The notes: generated by a model from the sequence alone, not told the origin. Shown: positions 1-8,957, counted from the stretch's first letter. The stretch: DNA of 34,838 nucleotides from Bacillus norwichensis (GCF_014836955.1 NZ_JACSPV010000045.1:1-34838); one strand, 5' to 3'. A program made the numbers and translations.

Positions 1-418
1 AGCAACATAATTGATAGGCTCAAGATTCAGTCTAGCCAACGATTAGTACTTATTTTGTTGGTGCGAAAGTTGAGTTAATTACTTTATTTTCTTTTTGTTC
101 CTGTTCATCTGCAATTTAATAGTTAATCATTTCCTAAAGCACGATTTTAATATTTTGACTGCTTTTTCCACCGCTTTAGGTCTCTCAATTGGAGTGTTGT
201 TTGTTAAAGAAAAGCGTAAGCGGCTGCGACTTCGAGGGGCTAGGTGCGGTAGATAAAGCTTCCTGTAAATAAAATTTTCCATAACAAGTTATACTTTTTG
301 CTTATTAAAAAAATCCACCCTAAAAAAAGGTGGACTACTTGCATGCTTAAGTATTTAAAAAATGTTAATTAAAGTTGTATTTCTTATGAATTGTTTTTTT
401 ACAGATCAGTTTGTGCAA
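1..418. other. non-coding region downstream of his operon
   Basis: I see no convincing gene here. The stretch is AT-rich and holds the his operon terminator near 307-335. At about 209-258 it carries a G-rich run (AAAGCGTAAGCGG, then CGAGGGGCTAGGTGCGGTAGA) that looks like a worn copy of an intergenic repeat common in Bacillaceae genomes. That identity comes from memory of the family, not from a search. Confidence 0.6.
307..335 (-). terminator. rho-independent terminator of the his operon
   Basis: Read on the minus strand, a 6-bp stem (TCCACC/GGTGGA, 314-319 with 329-334) closes a T-rich loop and is followed by a run of seven T (307-313). It lies about 85 nt past the hisI stop codon, which fits the end of the his transcript. 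Confidence 0.75.
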
Positions 419-1069
419 CTACCAATTTTCGATTTCCGGACGTTCTTTTTTTAAATTGCCCTTTTTGGATGAGCGGTTCCGCAGTTCCTCTAACACAGCT
501 TCAAGCGGTACATTTTGATCCGCCATTAAAACAAGACAATGGTAAAAGAGGTCTCCAAATTCATTGACAAGTTCCTCTTTATCTTGATTCTTAGCAGCAA
601 TGATGACTTCACCGGCTTCTTCTATCAGTTTTTTTGCAATCTTATCTGTACCTTTTTCAAATAAATAAGCGGTATATGATCCTTCAACAGGCTCCGCTTT
701 TCGCTCTGTTATTTCATCATCGAGAGATGTAATAACAGAGGACAATGGCAGCTCTTCATGTTCACCTTCAATTGTATCAAAGAAGCAGGAATATTCACCT
801 GTATGGCAAGCAGGCCCCAACGGATCTACCCTCACCAGCAAAGTGTCGCCATCACAATCTGCCTGGATGGACTTAACCCGCTGCTTGTTACCAGATGTAG
901 CCCCTTTATTCCAATATTCCTTGCGGGATCTGGAATAAAACCATGTTTCCTTTGTTTCCAGCGTTTTATTAAAGGCTGTTTCATCCATATAAGCAAGCAT
1001 TAGAACCTCACCGTTCTTGTCATCAACGACAATCGCCGGAAGCAGTCCTTTGGAAAAATCAGGAGTCAC
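419..1069 (-). CDS. hisI: bifunctional phosphoribosyl-AMP cyclohydrolase / phosphoribosyl-ATP pyrophosphatase (HisIE)
   Basis: This cytoplasmic enzyme performs the second and third steps of histidine synthesis: it removes pyrophosphate from PR-ATP and then opens the purine ring of PR-AMP. Residues 1 to about 105 are the cyclohydrolase half, with the metal/Zn signature [12 protein letters not shown] followed by [10 protein letters not shown]. Residues about 110-205 are the MazG-like pyrophosphatase half, with the acidic helices [16 protein letters not shown] and NEFGDLFYH. Its 216 aa suit a fused HisIE. The start is GTG at 1069, preceded by GAGGAGTGA at good spacing. The gene overlaps the hisF end by 11 nt, so the two are probably translationally coupled. 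It is the last gene of the operon, with a terminator behind it. Confidence 0.96.
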   Translation of the reverse strand: MTPDFSKGLLPAIVVDDKNGEVLMLAYMDETAFNKTLETKETWFYSRSRKEYWNKGATSGNKQRVKSIQADCDGDTLLVRVDPLGPACHTGEYSCFFDTIEGEHEELPLSSVITSLDDEITERKAEPVEGSYTAYLFEKGTDKIAKKLIEEAGEVIIAAKNQDKEELVNEFGDLFYHCLVLMADQNVPLEAVLEELRNRSSKKGNLKKERPEIENW

Positions 1070-1814
1070 TGACGTTCACTCCTCGCTCGCGGCATTGCTT
1101 TTTTACTTCAGGGATACTGACGGTATTTTCGTGAAAAATAGATGCTGCCAAGGCAGAAGCACAGTCCGTCTTTTCAAATACTTCGACAATATGCTCCGAG
1201 TTGCCGCAGCCGCCGGAAGCCGTAACCGGAATGGCTACCACCTCGACTATCGCCTTCGTCAATTCCAAATCATAACCATCTTTCATACCGTCTCGATCAA
1301 CACTTGTCAGTAATATTTCACCTGCACCCAGCTCTTCAAGCATTTTGGACCATTGCACTGCATCCAGTCCAGCATCCTTCATGCCGCCGTGAGTCATCAC
1401 ATGCCATGAGCCATCAGGGAATTGCTTGGCATCCACAGCTGCGACAATCTTTTCGGACCCAAATTTTTCTGCCGCTTCTTTAATCAGTTCTGGGCGATCT
1501 ACCGCAGCTGAATTGATTCCGACTTTATCCGCACCAGCATCAAGAACTCGTGAAATATCATCCAAGTTTTTAATTCCTCCACCGACCGCAAACGGGATGG
1601 ATATTTTTTCAGCTACCCTTTTCACTACATCCACCATCGTATCTCTGCCTTCTGTCGTAGCCGAAATATCAAGAAGTACTAATTCATCAGCACCATTTTC
1701 CGAATAATTAGAGGCCATCTCCACCGGGTCGCCCATTAAGCGAAGCCCTTCAAAATTGATTCCTTTCACCACTTGTCCATCTTTTACGTCTAAACAAGGA
1801 ATAATTTTCTTCAT
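1059..1814 (-). CDS. hisF: imidazole glycerol phosphate synthase, cyclase subunit HisF
   Basis: HisF is the (beta/alpha)8-barrel cyclase that joins ammonia to PRFAR, giving imidazole glycerol phosphate and AICAR. Its two catalytic aspartates are visible as D9 (IIPCLDV) and D128 (AAVDAK). The phosphate-binding loops AVGGGI and TASGGCG are also present. The length of 251 aa is normal. An excellent AAGGAGGT precedes the ATG, only 3 nt after hisA. The usual partner is the glutaminase HisH, which supplies ammonia through the barrel. No hisH exists in this operon or elsewhere in the window, so this HisF must use a distant HisH, another amidotransferase or free ammonium. Confidence 0.97.
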   Translation of the reverse strand: MKKIIPCLDVKDGQVVKGINFEGLRLMGDPVEMASNYSENGADELVLLDISATTEGRDTMVDVVKRVAEKISIPFAVGGGIKNLDDISRVLDAGADKVGINSAAVDRPELIKEAAEKFGSEKIVAAVDAKQFPDGSWHVMTHGGMKDAGLDAVQWSKMLEELGAGEILLTSVDRDGMKDGYDLELTKAIVEVVAIPVTASGGCGNSEHIVEVFEKTDCASALAASIFHENTVSIPEVKKQCRERGVNVSDS

Positions 1815-1817
1815 TTT

Positions 1818-2516
1818 TCATGACCTCCTTAGTTTTACCGTGCCTTCGTACATAGCCTTTCCGACAATTGCTTCCTCAATGCCGAGACCAGCAATTGCAT
1901 CAAGATCCGATTGGTTTCTAATTCCTCCTGAAGCGACAATCTTACACTCAACTGCATCATTGATCTTTTTCAACTGTTCAAGGTTCGGTCCCTGCATCGT
2001 GCCATCCTTTGAAATATCTGTGAAAACAATCGTTTCCACCCCAAGCTCTTCCATCTTCTTAGCGAACTTGATGTAATCAACTTCCGTCTCGGTTTCCCAA
2101 CCTGAAACAGCCACTTTCTCATTACGGGCATCGATTCCAATCACAATATTTTTCTTGTAATCCTTCAATGCTTCTTTCAAAAAATGTTCGTCCTCGACTG
2201 CTGCCGTTCCAATAACAACACGCTCAGCACCTGCCTCAACGTACGCCTTCACAGTTTCAAGATTGCGGATCCCACCTCCGATCTGAATAGGAACAGGCGA
2301 TTTTGCACAAAGCCTAGAAATCAGCTCAAGCTGATCAGGCCTGCCTGAACGGGCGCCATCCAAATCAACGATATGAATGATTTCTGCCCCATCATCAATA
2401 AATGTTTGAAGCTGAGATTCCGGGTCGCTTCCCACCTGTGTTGTTTGATTGAAATCTCCCTGATAAAGCCTGACGCATTTTCCATCAATCAAGTCCATTG
2501 CCGGTAAAATCTTCAT
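1818..2516 (-). CDS. hisA: ProFAR isomerase (HisA)
   Basis: HisA is a (beta/alpha)8-barrel paralogue of HisF that opens the ribose ring of ProFAR by an Amadori rearrangement. The N-terminus MKILPAMDLIDGK carries catalytic D8, and the second acidic site is in FTDISKDGTM. The phosphate loops IGGGIR and ASGGIR are intact. I chose ATG at 2516 (232 aa) because AGGAGG lies 5 nt upstream and the family starts at MKI; a TTG five codons earlier would put the ribosome site inside the gene. Upstream, a 212-nt non-coding gap separates it from hisB, the only large gap in an otherwise packed operon. Confidence 0.95.
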   Translation of the reverse strand: MKILPAMDLIDGKCVRLYQGDFNQTTQVGSDPESQLQTFIDDGAEIIHIVDLDGARSGRPDQLELISRLCAKSPVPIQIGGGIRNLETVKAYVEAGAERVVIGTAAVEDEHFLKEALKDYKKNIVIGIDARNEKVAVSGWETETEVDYIKFAKKMEELGVETIVFTDISKDGTMQGPNLEQLKKINDAVECKIVASGGIRNQSDLDAIAGLGIEEAIVGKAMYEGTVKLRRS

Positions 2517-2728
2517 AGGTTCCTCCTGCAAACATTTTGCTTTTTTTTATAAAAATATAAAGTTCACTAAGCTATCGCGCCGAAAATGAAAATGTGCTAT
2601 ATCCAGCTCCGACGAATAAGTATCAACGGCGCATCAGAGCCTTCGCCTTATGTCTGAAAAGTTGCATCAGTACAAGGTTCAAGTCGAATGGCTGTAACGA
2701 CCATACAAAATTCACCTTGCACTTTTTC
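2517..2728 (-). repeat. repeat-like spacer occupying the hisH position
   Basis: All other junctions of the his operon overlap or are separated by 3 nt, but 212 nt of non-coding DNA lie here, exactly where hisH normally sits between hisB and hisA. All three minus-strand frames contain stops. I see neither a HisH N-terminus, a GMGNL-type start, nor the nucleophile-Cys or FHPE motifs of class I glutaminases. The middle (about 2598-2652: ATATCCAGCTCCGACG, then GGCGCATCAGAGCCTTCGCC) resembles a GC-rich intergenic repeat of Bacillaceae. I infer that hisH was lost, possibly with insertion of or recombination at a repeat. The repeat identity is unsearched. Confidence 0.55.
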
Positions 2729-3316
2729 TTATTCCAACAAACCCTTTGTTGATAGAACCCCTTTTATATTAGGATCAATATTGACCGCTTCCCTTAAAGC
2801 ACGTCCAAGTGCTTTAAAAAGCGCCTCGATTTTATGATGAGTATTTTCCCCGTACAAAACCCGGGCATGAAGGGTAATGCCTGAGTTAAAAGCAAATGCC
2901 TGGAAAAATTCCCTTACAAGCTCCGTATCAAAATTACCCAGTGACTGCATTTTAAAATCACCTTCAAAATGAAGGAATGGGCGGCCGCTAATATCGAGTG
3001 ACACAAATCCAAGCGCATCATCCATCGGTATATAGGAAGTTCCAAATCGGACGATACCCTGCTTATCACCTAGTGCTTCCCTAATCGCTTTTCCCAAAAC
3101 AATTCCTGTATCTTCTACTGTATGATGGCTATCAATATGAAGGTCACCCTCCACTATCGCCTTAAGTCCAAATCTGCCATGTCGCGCAAAAGCTGTCAGC
3201 ATGTGATCAAAAAATCCGACTCCAGTATGGATCTCAACCTCCGTCGGGTCATCAAGACAAACTGCAAGCTCTATCTTTGTTTCACTTGTCTCTCTTTTAC
3301 TTGACGCTTGTCGCAT
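2729..3316 (-). CDS. hisB: imidazoleglycerol-phosphate dehydratase (HisB)
   Basis: HisB removes water from imidazole glycerol phosphate to give imidazole acetol phosphate, using Mn bound by paired His motifs. Both signatures are present, GFFDHML followed by [10 protein letters not shown] in the first half and [18 protein letters not shown] in the second. The 195 aa length matches the monofunctional Firmicutes form, with no phosphatase domain as in enteric HisB. The start ATG overlaps the hisC stop by one base (TAATG), a sign of coupled translation. The expected downstream neighbour hisH is absent. Confidence 0.97.
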   Translation of the reverse strand: MRQASSKRETSETKIELAVCLDDPTEVEIHTGVGFFDHMLTAFARHGRFGLKAIVEGDLHIDSHHTVEDTGIVLGKAIREALGDKQGIVRFGTSYIPMDDALGFVSLDISGRPFLHFEGDFKMQSLGNFDTELVREFFQAFAFNSGITLHARVLYGENTHHKIEALFKALGRALREAVNIDPNIKGVLSTKGLLE

Positions 3317-4374
3317 TATTTGTCACTCCAATTCATCAATGCCTCTTTCAGCTTCGCGTGCTCCTCCGCAGTCCCTGCAGATATCCGGACAGCCTCGAAG
3401 GAATCTTTACCGAAATAGCGAATTTTTATTTTTCTTTCATATAAAAACTCTGCTAAATCCTGTGCTCCTTCCATTTCCATTAAATAGAAGTTAGTGCTGC
3501 TAGGATACAGAACCGCTCCCGGCACCTTTTTGACAAATTCTTTTATGATTTCTTCAAGCTCAGCAATTTGTGCTAGCTGCATAATTAAAAACTGGTCCAA
3601 AAGCTCAGGCTTTTTCAAAAGCTGTGTGCCAATCTGAGCGGAAACGGTATTAACGTTATACGGCGGTTTAACTGCTGTGATCCCCTCAATGATCTGATCA
3701 TTGGCTATCATAAAGCCAAGACGAAGTGCCGCCATTCCAAGCGCTTTTGAAGCCGTCCTCAAAATAAGGAGATTCTCATAATCGAGTACCTCTTTAGCAA
3801 AGGCTGACTCTCCCGCAAAGTCGATATAAGCCTCGTCTAAAATAAGGAGGCCCCCCGCTTTCTGCATCGCACTGATCAATGCTTCGATTTCCTCATTTTC
3901 ATACAATCTGCCTGTAGGATTGTTCGGGTTGGATAAGAACAATAATTTAGGACTCAAGCGTTCGATCTCAGCCTTAATCTTATCCAGCGGCAATGTGAAG
4001 TCATCATTCAATTGGATGGTTGTCACTTCTGCACCCATGACGTGCGCATTTTTTTCATACATGGAAAAATCGGGTTCCAATACGATGACTTGATCCCCTG
4101 GATCAAGTGCATATTGGCAAATAAGTGTAATGCACTCATCCGATCCATTTCCGGCCAAAATATTATCAGCAGGAAAACCGAAAAACTTGCTGTAAGCTTC
4201 GATCAATGCTTCTGTGCTTTCTGCTGGGTAACGGTTCAGCAGCGTTTGTTCTAGCTCGGAAAAGTTGAGATAGGAAAGGAGGCTTGTGTAGGCCTCATTG
4301 TTATCAAGTCGGATAATATCAGCTTGTTCAGATGTCACTTTATAAGGTATCAAACCGCGGAGTGTTTTTCTCAC
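3316..4374 (-). CDS. hisC: histidinol-phosphate aminotransferase (HisC)
   Basis: This is a fold-type I PLP aminotransferase that transfers the amino group of glutamate to imidazole acetol phosphate. The Schiff-base lysine is K210 in [15 protein letters not shown]. The PLP-contacting segments [13 protein letters not shown] and ILDEAYIDF (D180) are in place. The 352 aa length is normal. The gene overlaps hisD by 4 nt (ATGA) and hisB by 1 nt, so it is an integral member of the operon. In B. subtilis hisC sits instead in the trp/aromatic cluster and also serves tyrosine and phenylalanine synthesis, so its location here suggests a dedicated histidine role. That last point is inference. Confidence 0.95.
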   Translation of the reverse strand: MRKTLRGLIPYKVTSEQADIIRLDNNEAYTSLLSYLNFSELEQTLLNRYPAESTEALIEAYSKFFGFPADNILAGNGSDECITLICQYALDPGDQVIVLEPDFSMYEKNAHVMGAEVTTIQLNDDFTLPLDKIKAEIERLSPKLLFLSNPNNPTGRLYENEEIEALISAMQKAGGLLILDEAYIDFAGESAFAKEVLDYENLLILRTASKALGMAALRLGFMIANDQIIEGITAVKPPYNVNTVSAQIGTQLLKKPELLDQFLIMQLAQIAELEEIIKEFVKKVPGAVLYPSSTNFYLMEMEGAQDLAEFLYERKIKIRYFGKDSFEAVRISAGTAEEHAKLKEALMNWSDK

Positions 4375-5654
4375 CGTTCTAGCCTCACTTTCACAGCTCG
4401 CGCATGGCCATCCAACTCTTCCTTCGTTGCCAGAGTTTCCACATAAGGAGCCGCATTGCGCAATGCTTCTTCAGAGTAATAGACGTACGTTGTCTTTTTG
4501 ACGAAATCATCAACAGACAGCCCCGATGAAAAACGGGCTGTACCTACTGTCGGCAAAACATGGTTAGGTCCGGCAAAGTAGTCACCAACCGCTTCAGGTG
4601 TGTGGTGGCCAATAAACACCGATCCTGCGTTTTTCACTTTGCTCAAATGCTGCAACGCATTTTCCACCTGTATCTCCAAATGTTCAGGCGCTAGAGCATT
4701 TGCCAATTCGAAAGCTTCCTCTACAGAATTAACTAGAACAATAGCTCCTTCATTTGTTAGCGAAACCTCTGCTATATCCTTCCTAGGGAGCTCCGAGCAT
4801 TGCTTTTTCAATTCGACTATTGTTTCATCAACTAGCTGTTCGGAAGTCGTAAACAGGAATGAACGTGCTCTTTCGTCATGCTCAGCCTGTGCAATCAAAT
4901 CAGCAGCTACAAAAGCTGGAGTGGCTGTTTCATCAGCAATGATGGCGACTTCAGAAGGGCCCGCAATCATATCAATGCCCACTTCGCCAAATACAAGAGA
5001 TTTTGCGGCAGCCACGAAAGCATTCCCCGGTCCGACAATTTTATCGACAGAAGGGATTTTGTCTGTTCCATAGGCAAGTGCAGCTATCGCTTGGCTCCCA
5101 CCTATTTTATAGATGGTGTCCACTCCGGCAATATCAGCAGCAACTGATAAAACAGCTGGAATCGTGTCTCCTCCTCTGACAGGAGTAACCATAACAATTT
5201 CTTGCACGCCTGCAAGGCTTGCCGGGATGGCGTTCATCAAGACGGTGGATGGGTAACAAGCCTTTCCACCTGGAACATAAATACCTGCTCGTTCAATTGG
5301 ACGGAAAAGCTGACCGGAAATGATATCCTCCGTCATTTCCATCATCCGTGACTGCTGAAGCTGCTTGGAATGAAATCTTTTGATATTGGCGGCGGCCCTT
5401 TCGAGCGACTCAATCACTTCGGAAGAGACTTCCTTCCATGCCGCTTTTCTTTCTTCCTTTGTCACTTCCCAATTGTCACCACTGTAGCCGTCAAATTTTC
5501 CCGTATACTCTTGTAACGCTTGATCGCCGCGGGTACGGATGTCTTCTAAGATTTTTTTTACCGTTTCTAGCACTTTATCATCAAAAGGCTGTTTTTTCGT
5601 TTTTGCCGAAATGAATGTGTCTTTGAACTGATCTACTGTATACTCTGGAATCAT
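4371..5654 (-). CDS. hisD: histidinol dehydrogenase (HisD)
   Basis: HisD oxidises histidinol to histidine in two NAD-dependent steps, using a bound zinc. The zinc ligands can be placed: Q256 and H259 (LIAQAEHDERA), an aspartate in AVGDYFAGPNHVLPT near residue 358, and a C-terminal histidine in LDGHARAVK near 418. The GGSQAIAALAYGT and VGPGNAFV segments are typical. The 427 aa length is as expected. It overlaps hisG by 4 nt upstream and hisC by 4 nt downstream. Confidence 0.97.
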   Translation of the reverse strand: MIPEYTVDQFKDTFISAKTKKQPFDDKVLETVKKILEDIRTRGDQALQEYTGKFDGYSGDNWEVTKEERKAAWKEVSSEVIESLERAAANIKRFHSKQLQQSRMMEMTEDIISGQLFRPIERAGIYVPGGKACYPSTVLMNAIPASLAGVQEIVMVTPVRGGDTIPAVLSVAADIAGVDTIYKIGGSQAIAALAYGTDKIPSVDKIVGPGNAFVAAAKSLVFGEVGIDMIAGPSEVAIIADETATPAFVAADLIAQAEHDERARSFLFTTSEQLVDETIVELKKQCSELPRKDIAEVSLTNEGAIVLVNSVEEAFELANALAPEHLEIQVENALQHLSKVKNAGSVFIGHHTPEAVGDYFAGPNHVLPTVGTARFSSGLSVDDFVKKTTYVYYSEEALRNAAPYVETLATKEELDGHARAVKVRLER

Positions 5655-6271
5655 ATGGCAGCCTCCTCGATGCGGAATGAGTCAATAAGCGGTGCCAATA
5701 CGGATTTTTTCAGTTTCAAGGAATTACGATTTGCAATACATCTTGCGGAAATGGACATCATTTCTTCCTTTACTACAAGTCCGTTTTCTTTTAATGTACT
5801 GCCCGTTTCAACGATATCCACAATATTGTCTGCCAGACCCAAAAGCGGAGCCAATTCAACAGATCCTTCCAGTTTGACAATATCAACAGATTTACCGCGC
5901 TCTCTAAAATACTTCGTTGTGATGTTCGGAAACTTCGTTGCTATTCGTTGTTTGCCGAAGGATCGAGCCTCTTCAGGCTCCCCCGCTATGGCGAGACGGC
6001 ATTTTCCGAAAGGAAGCGGCAGTAAGTCATAAACGTCCGGCTCGAATTCAAGAAGGATGTCCTCCCCAACAATGCCCAGATCCGCAATCCCATGTTCAAC
6101 ATAAGTAGCCACGTCGACTCCCTTTGCAAAAACAGCAAAAAATTCGTCCGTCTCAATTTGAAGTTTTCTTCCTTTATCTGTCAAAGGCGTAATATCATAG
6201 CCTTTTGACTGTAAAAATGCGAGAAATTGTTTTTCCAATCTCCCTTTTGTCAGAGCGATCGTCGGTTTCAC
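5651..6271 (-). CDS. hisG: ATP phosphoribosyltransferase, short form (HisG-S)
   Basis: HisG starts the pathway by joining ATP and PRPP. At 206 aa this is the short form, which lacks the C-terminal histidine-binding domain and works as a hetero-octamer with HisZ, encoded just upstream with a 4-nt overlap. Visible segments are the N-terminal IALTKGRLEK, ADLGIVGEDIL and the PRPP-loop region DIVETGSTLKENGL. Feedback control by histidine would come through HisZ. The start ATG lies within the last codons of hisZ. Confidence 0.96.
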   Translation of the reverse strand: MKPTIALTKGRLEKQFLAFLQSKGYDITPLTDKGRKLQIETDEFFAVFAKGVDVATYVEHGIADLGIVGEDILLEFEPDVYDLLPLPFGKCRLAIAGEPEEARSFGKQRIATKFPNITTKYFRERGKSVDIVKLEGSVELAPLLGLADNIVDIVETGSTLKENGLVVKEEMMSISARCIANRNSLKLKKSVLAPLIDSFRIEEAAI

Positions 6272-7392
6272 TTTTCCAACACCTCATATTTTCCGTCAAT
6301 AAGTTTTATTTCTACTATTTTATCATAATCATCTGGATCAACCGTCTCCACACGGACATCAACTATGCAATTTTCATATGACTGTCTTAATTTCTCTGCG
6401 TAAACAAGCGCATCAAGATTCGCTATGATACAAACTTTTTCCAAAGGTGATACTTCCTGGTAAATTTCAGCAAGAACGTCTACATCGAATGCAAGGCCTG
6501 CAGCAGATACCTGACCTCCGTATCGATCATACAACTTGTCGTAACGTCCCCCAGAGAAACAGACAACACCTGTTTTCTTTAAAAAGCCTCTGTATAACAT
6601 TCCTGAATAATAAGGAAGATTTTTTACTCTACCAAGGTCGACAAGGATTTCACCGCTGCCCGATTCAGTTAGAATTTGTGCGACCTTTTTCATCTGAGCA
6701 AGCATATCAAGCAGATCTCTCCTGTCCTTCCACCGTTCCTCGTATTCAGCGATCACTTCTATACCACCGTATGCATCAACGAGGGCTGCCAATTCCTTCG
6801 CCGTTTCCTCGTCGCCATAGTGAAGCGCGATTTCGTAAACTTCATCTTGTTTTTTATCATGCATGGCCTGGCGGAGCCGTTCCGCTTCCTCATTCTTCAA
6901 ATCAAGCTCCTGAACAAGACTTTCATATAGTTCAGTGTGGCCAAGTTCGATGACATAATCTGTAATCCCAAGGCTTTTTAAAAACGAGCTGGCCATCAAT
7001 AGACTTTCGATTTCCCCCATCAATCTAGGCATATGTAAAATTTCAATGCCAGCTTGGTGATCTTCCATACCTGGTCTGTCAGTCTTGAAGACAGATCCCT
7101 GATATGCCCACTTCTGCAGATTGTGATCCTGCGATGACAATGCCCGAGCAATAGACGTTGTCCAATCCGGGCGGAGCACTTCAATTTCTCCTTCCGAATT
7201 GAACCACTTCAGCATATTTTGAAGGTTCATCCCCACATATTCATTTGTAAAAGTCGATGCATATTCAACCACTGGTGTAGAAATTTGCTCATAGCCGCGC
7301 AACACTGCCACTTCCCTGAACTTTTCCATGACAGAAAAGCGGTTGCTAATCGCGGGCCCCATCTCATCCCTGCTTCCTGCTGGCAAAAACAT
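6268..7392 (-). CDS. hisZ: ATP phosphoribosyltransferase regulatory subunit (HisZ)
   Basis: HisZ is a class II histidyl-tRNA synthetase paralogue without aminoacylation activity; it binds HisG-S and confers activity and histidine feedback. The start MFLPAGSRDEMGP and the class II core pieces (TPVVEYASTF, VLRPDWTTSIAR, GGRYDKLYDRYG) are clear. The 374 aa length is typical, and the protein has no tRNA anticodon-binding domain. It is the first gene of the operon, about 70 nt downstream of a sigma-A-like promoter. I see no T-box motif in the leader, so control by uncharged tRNA-His is not supported. Confidence 0.93.
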   Translation of the reverse strand: MFLPAGSRDEMGPAISNRFSVMEKFREVAVLRGYEQISTPVVEYASTFTNEYVGMNLQNMLKWFNSEGEIEVLRPDWTTSIARALSSQDHNLQKWAYQGSVFKTDRPGMEDHQAGIEILHMPRLMGEIESLLMASSFLKSLGITDYVIELGHTELYESLVQELDLKNEEAERLRQAMHDKKQDEVYEIALHYGDEETAKELAALVDAYGGIEVIAEYEERWKDRRDLLDMLAQMKKVAQILTESGSGEILVDLGRVKNLPYYSGMLYRGFLKKTGVVCFSGGRYDKLYDRYGGQVSAAGLAFDVDVLAEIYQEVSPLEKVCIIANLDALVYAEKLRQSYENCIVDVRVETVDPDDYDKIVEIKLIDGKYEVLEK

Positions 7393-7463
7393 AACAAGTC
7401 ACTTCCCGAATCTATTATTCTTTAATTCTCTAGCGAACTAAAGGATTTCAGTAAATTGCTATT

Positions 7464-7493
7464 ACTTTACCATAAAAAATAAATGTTCGTCAA
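7464..7493 (-). promoter_or_regulatory. sigma-A-type promoter of the his operon
   Basis: On the minus strand TTGACG (7488-7493) and TAAAGT (7464-7469) are separated by 18 nt. The -10 has a TG one base upstream (TGGTAAAGT), making it an extended -10. It points into hisZ, which starts about 72 nt further on. No operator palindrome or T-box is evident. Confidence 0.65.
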
Positions 7494-7629
7494 TTCCTAT
7501 TCAGAAATAATCTTGACGGAATTAAGAAAAGAACAAGGCGCGCAACCTTAGGCAACAAGCACAAAGCTATTTTGATGAGGCACTTCCTCAGCCACCACAC
7601 CAAAGCTGCTAATTTCATTTACATCGTGA

Positions 7630-7835
7630 AAAGCTTCTATGAGTATGCTTCATGCAGCTTTGTGACGAGGAAAAAAACATATGCTTTCTTGAAGCAGGGG
7701 GCACATTCTTCATGAATAAACTTCCGCGCGACTTGACCCTTGCGCCGATGGCGCCTGGCCGACTTAAAGATCCACATCCTTTTGGCGCCGTCAGCACTAG
7801 CACGTCCTGTGCGTGGGCTGGACATAGAAAAGTTT
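7630..7835. repeat. possible Bacillaceae intergenic repeat element
   Basis: This segment has higher GC than its surroundings, includes the internal palindrome GCGCCGATGGCGC and other GGCGCC words, and produces overlapping short ORFs in several frames. I recall similar blocks between genes in related genomes. Without a search I cannot prove it is repeated, and no second full copy lies in this window. Confidence 0.4.
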
Positions 7836-7915
7836 AATTTTATGCTTTATTATCTTTTGAGAAACAACCCATCATTTGGAGGTTCTGAGTGTTGGAGCTT
7901 TTATAAGAGAGTTGA

Positions 7916-7948
7916 GGCGCGCCATCGCCCAAAAGGGCTTGGCGCGCC
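7916..7948. repeat. GC-rich inverted repeat after oppF
   Basis: GGCGCGCC occurs at 7916-7923 and 7941-7948. With the flanking TCGCCC and GGGCTT it forms a near-perfect stem around AAAA. It begins about 17 nt beyond the oppF stop. No T-run follows on the minus strand, so it is better read as an mRNA 3'-end hairpin or a repeat-element end than as a classical terminator. Confidence 0.55.
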
Positions 7949-7964
7949 CCAATCTCACCTTGCA

Positions 7965-8957
7965 TTATTGATATAAGTGACACGCGGTAAAGTGACCGGG
8001 TTTCACTTCCTGCCACTCAGGCACAACTTTAGCACATACATCCATGGCTGCCGGACAGCGCGTCCGAAATACACAGCCACTTGGCGGATCAATTGGACTT
8101 GGAACATCCCCTTTGAGGATGATCCGCTCACGTCTTAATTCAGGATCGGGGATCGGAACCGATGACAATAATGCTTTCGTGTATGGATGCAACGGATCAT
8201 CATACAGTTCCTCACTCTCCGACAGCTCGACCATTTTTCCAAGGTACATGACAAGTATCCGGTCAGATATATATTTGACCATGGACAAGTCATGCGCGAT
8301 AAACAAATAGGTCAAGCCCATTTTGCGTTGCAAGTCCTTCAGCAGATTCACAACCTGTGCTTGGATTGAAACGTCCAATGCTGAAATGGGCTCGTCACAA
8401 ACGATGAATTTCGGGTCCAAAGCCAGTGCCCGGGCAATTCCGATCCGCTGGCGCTGCCCGCCGCTAAATTCATGCGGGAAACGACTTATATGATCGGCAT
8501 TCAATCCAACGAGCCGGAGCAGTTCTTTGACACGTTCTTTTTTCTTTTTACCGCTCAATCTATTGTGGATCGCAAACGGCTCCCCAATTATTTCTTCTAC
8601 GGTCATCCTTGGATTCAACGACGCGTAGGGATCTTGAAAGATCATTTGAATTTCTCTTCGCAGCTTGGACATTTCTCTTTCATTATTAGAAAAGATATTT
8701 TTACCGTTATATAAAACTTCACCTGACGTCGGCTCATGCAATCTGAGAATGGTTCGACCAGCGGTTGATTTTCCACATCCGCTTTCGCCGACAAGGCCGA
8801 CTGTTTCACCCGGATAGATATCCAGATTCAGCCCATCAACTGCTTTCAGTTTGTTATCTTCCACTGTAAAATATTTTTTTAAATTCTTCACTTGAATCAA
8901 CGGTGAAGAAGAGGTTCCTTGGTCAAAAGAGTGTTTTTCTTTTAGTTCCGGCGTCAT
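7965..8957 (-). CDS. oppF: oligopeptide ABC transporter ATP-binding protein (OppF-like)
   Basis: This is one of the two cytoplasmic ATPases powering peptide import. It has Walker A GESGCGKST, a Q-loop in MIFQDPYASLNP, the ABC signature SGGQRQR, Walker B FIVCDEPISALD and an H-loop in FIAHDLS. The C-terminal oligopeptide-transporter extension contains the four-cysteine cluster CVFRTRCPAAMDVC...C, which binds an Fe-S cluster in some homologues. The length of 330 aa is usual. AAGGAGGA precedes the ATG, 15 nt after oppD. It is the last gene of the opp operon. Confidence 0.93.
   Translation of the reverse strand: MTPELKEKHSFDQGTSSSPLIQVKNLKKYFTVEDNKLKAVDGLNLDIYPGETVGLVGESGCGKSTAGRTILRLHEPTSGEVLYNGKNIFSNNEREMSKLRREIQMIFQDPYASLNPRMTVEEIIGEPFAIHNRLSGKKKKERVKELLRLVGLNADHISRFPHEFSGGQRQRIGIARALALDPKFIVCDEPISALDVSIQAQVVNLLKDLQRKMGLTYLFIAHDLSMVKYISDRILVMYLGKMVELSESEELYDDPLHPYTKALLSSVPIPDPELRRERIILKGDVPSPIDPPSGCVFRTRCPAAMDVCAKVVPEWQEVKPGHFTACHLYQ

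Larger units (their letters stand above)
7393..7964. other. intergenic region with his promoter and repeat-like DNA
   Basis: The left edge carries the his promoter. From about 7630 to 7835 there is a block with paired GC-rich words (GCGCCGATGGCGC) that can be read as short ORFs in several frames on both strands. None has a ribosome site or a recognisable product, so I read it as an intergenic repeat element rather than genes. The right edge holds a GC-rich hairpin just past the oppF stop. Confidence 0.5.

Noticed and set aside
7393-7470. T-box or other riboswitch in the his leader
   Set aside because: The leader of about 65 nt is too short and lacks the AGGGTGG T-box sequence; the thr leader is shorter still.
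7615-7976. Several 60-80 codon ORFs on both strands
   Set aside because: They overlap each other in a GC-rich repeat-like block, have no convincing ribosome sites and no recognisable product.
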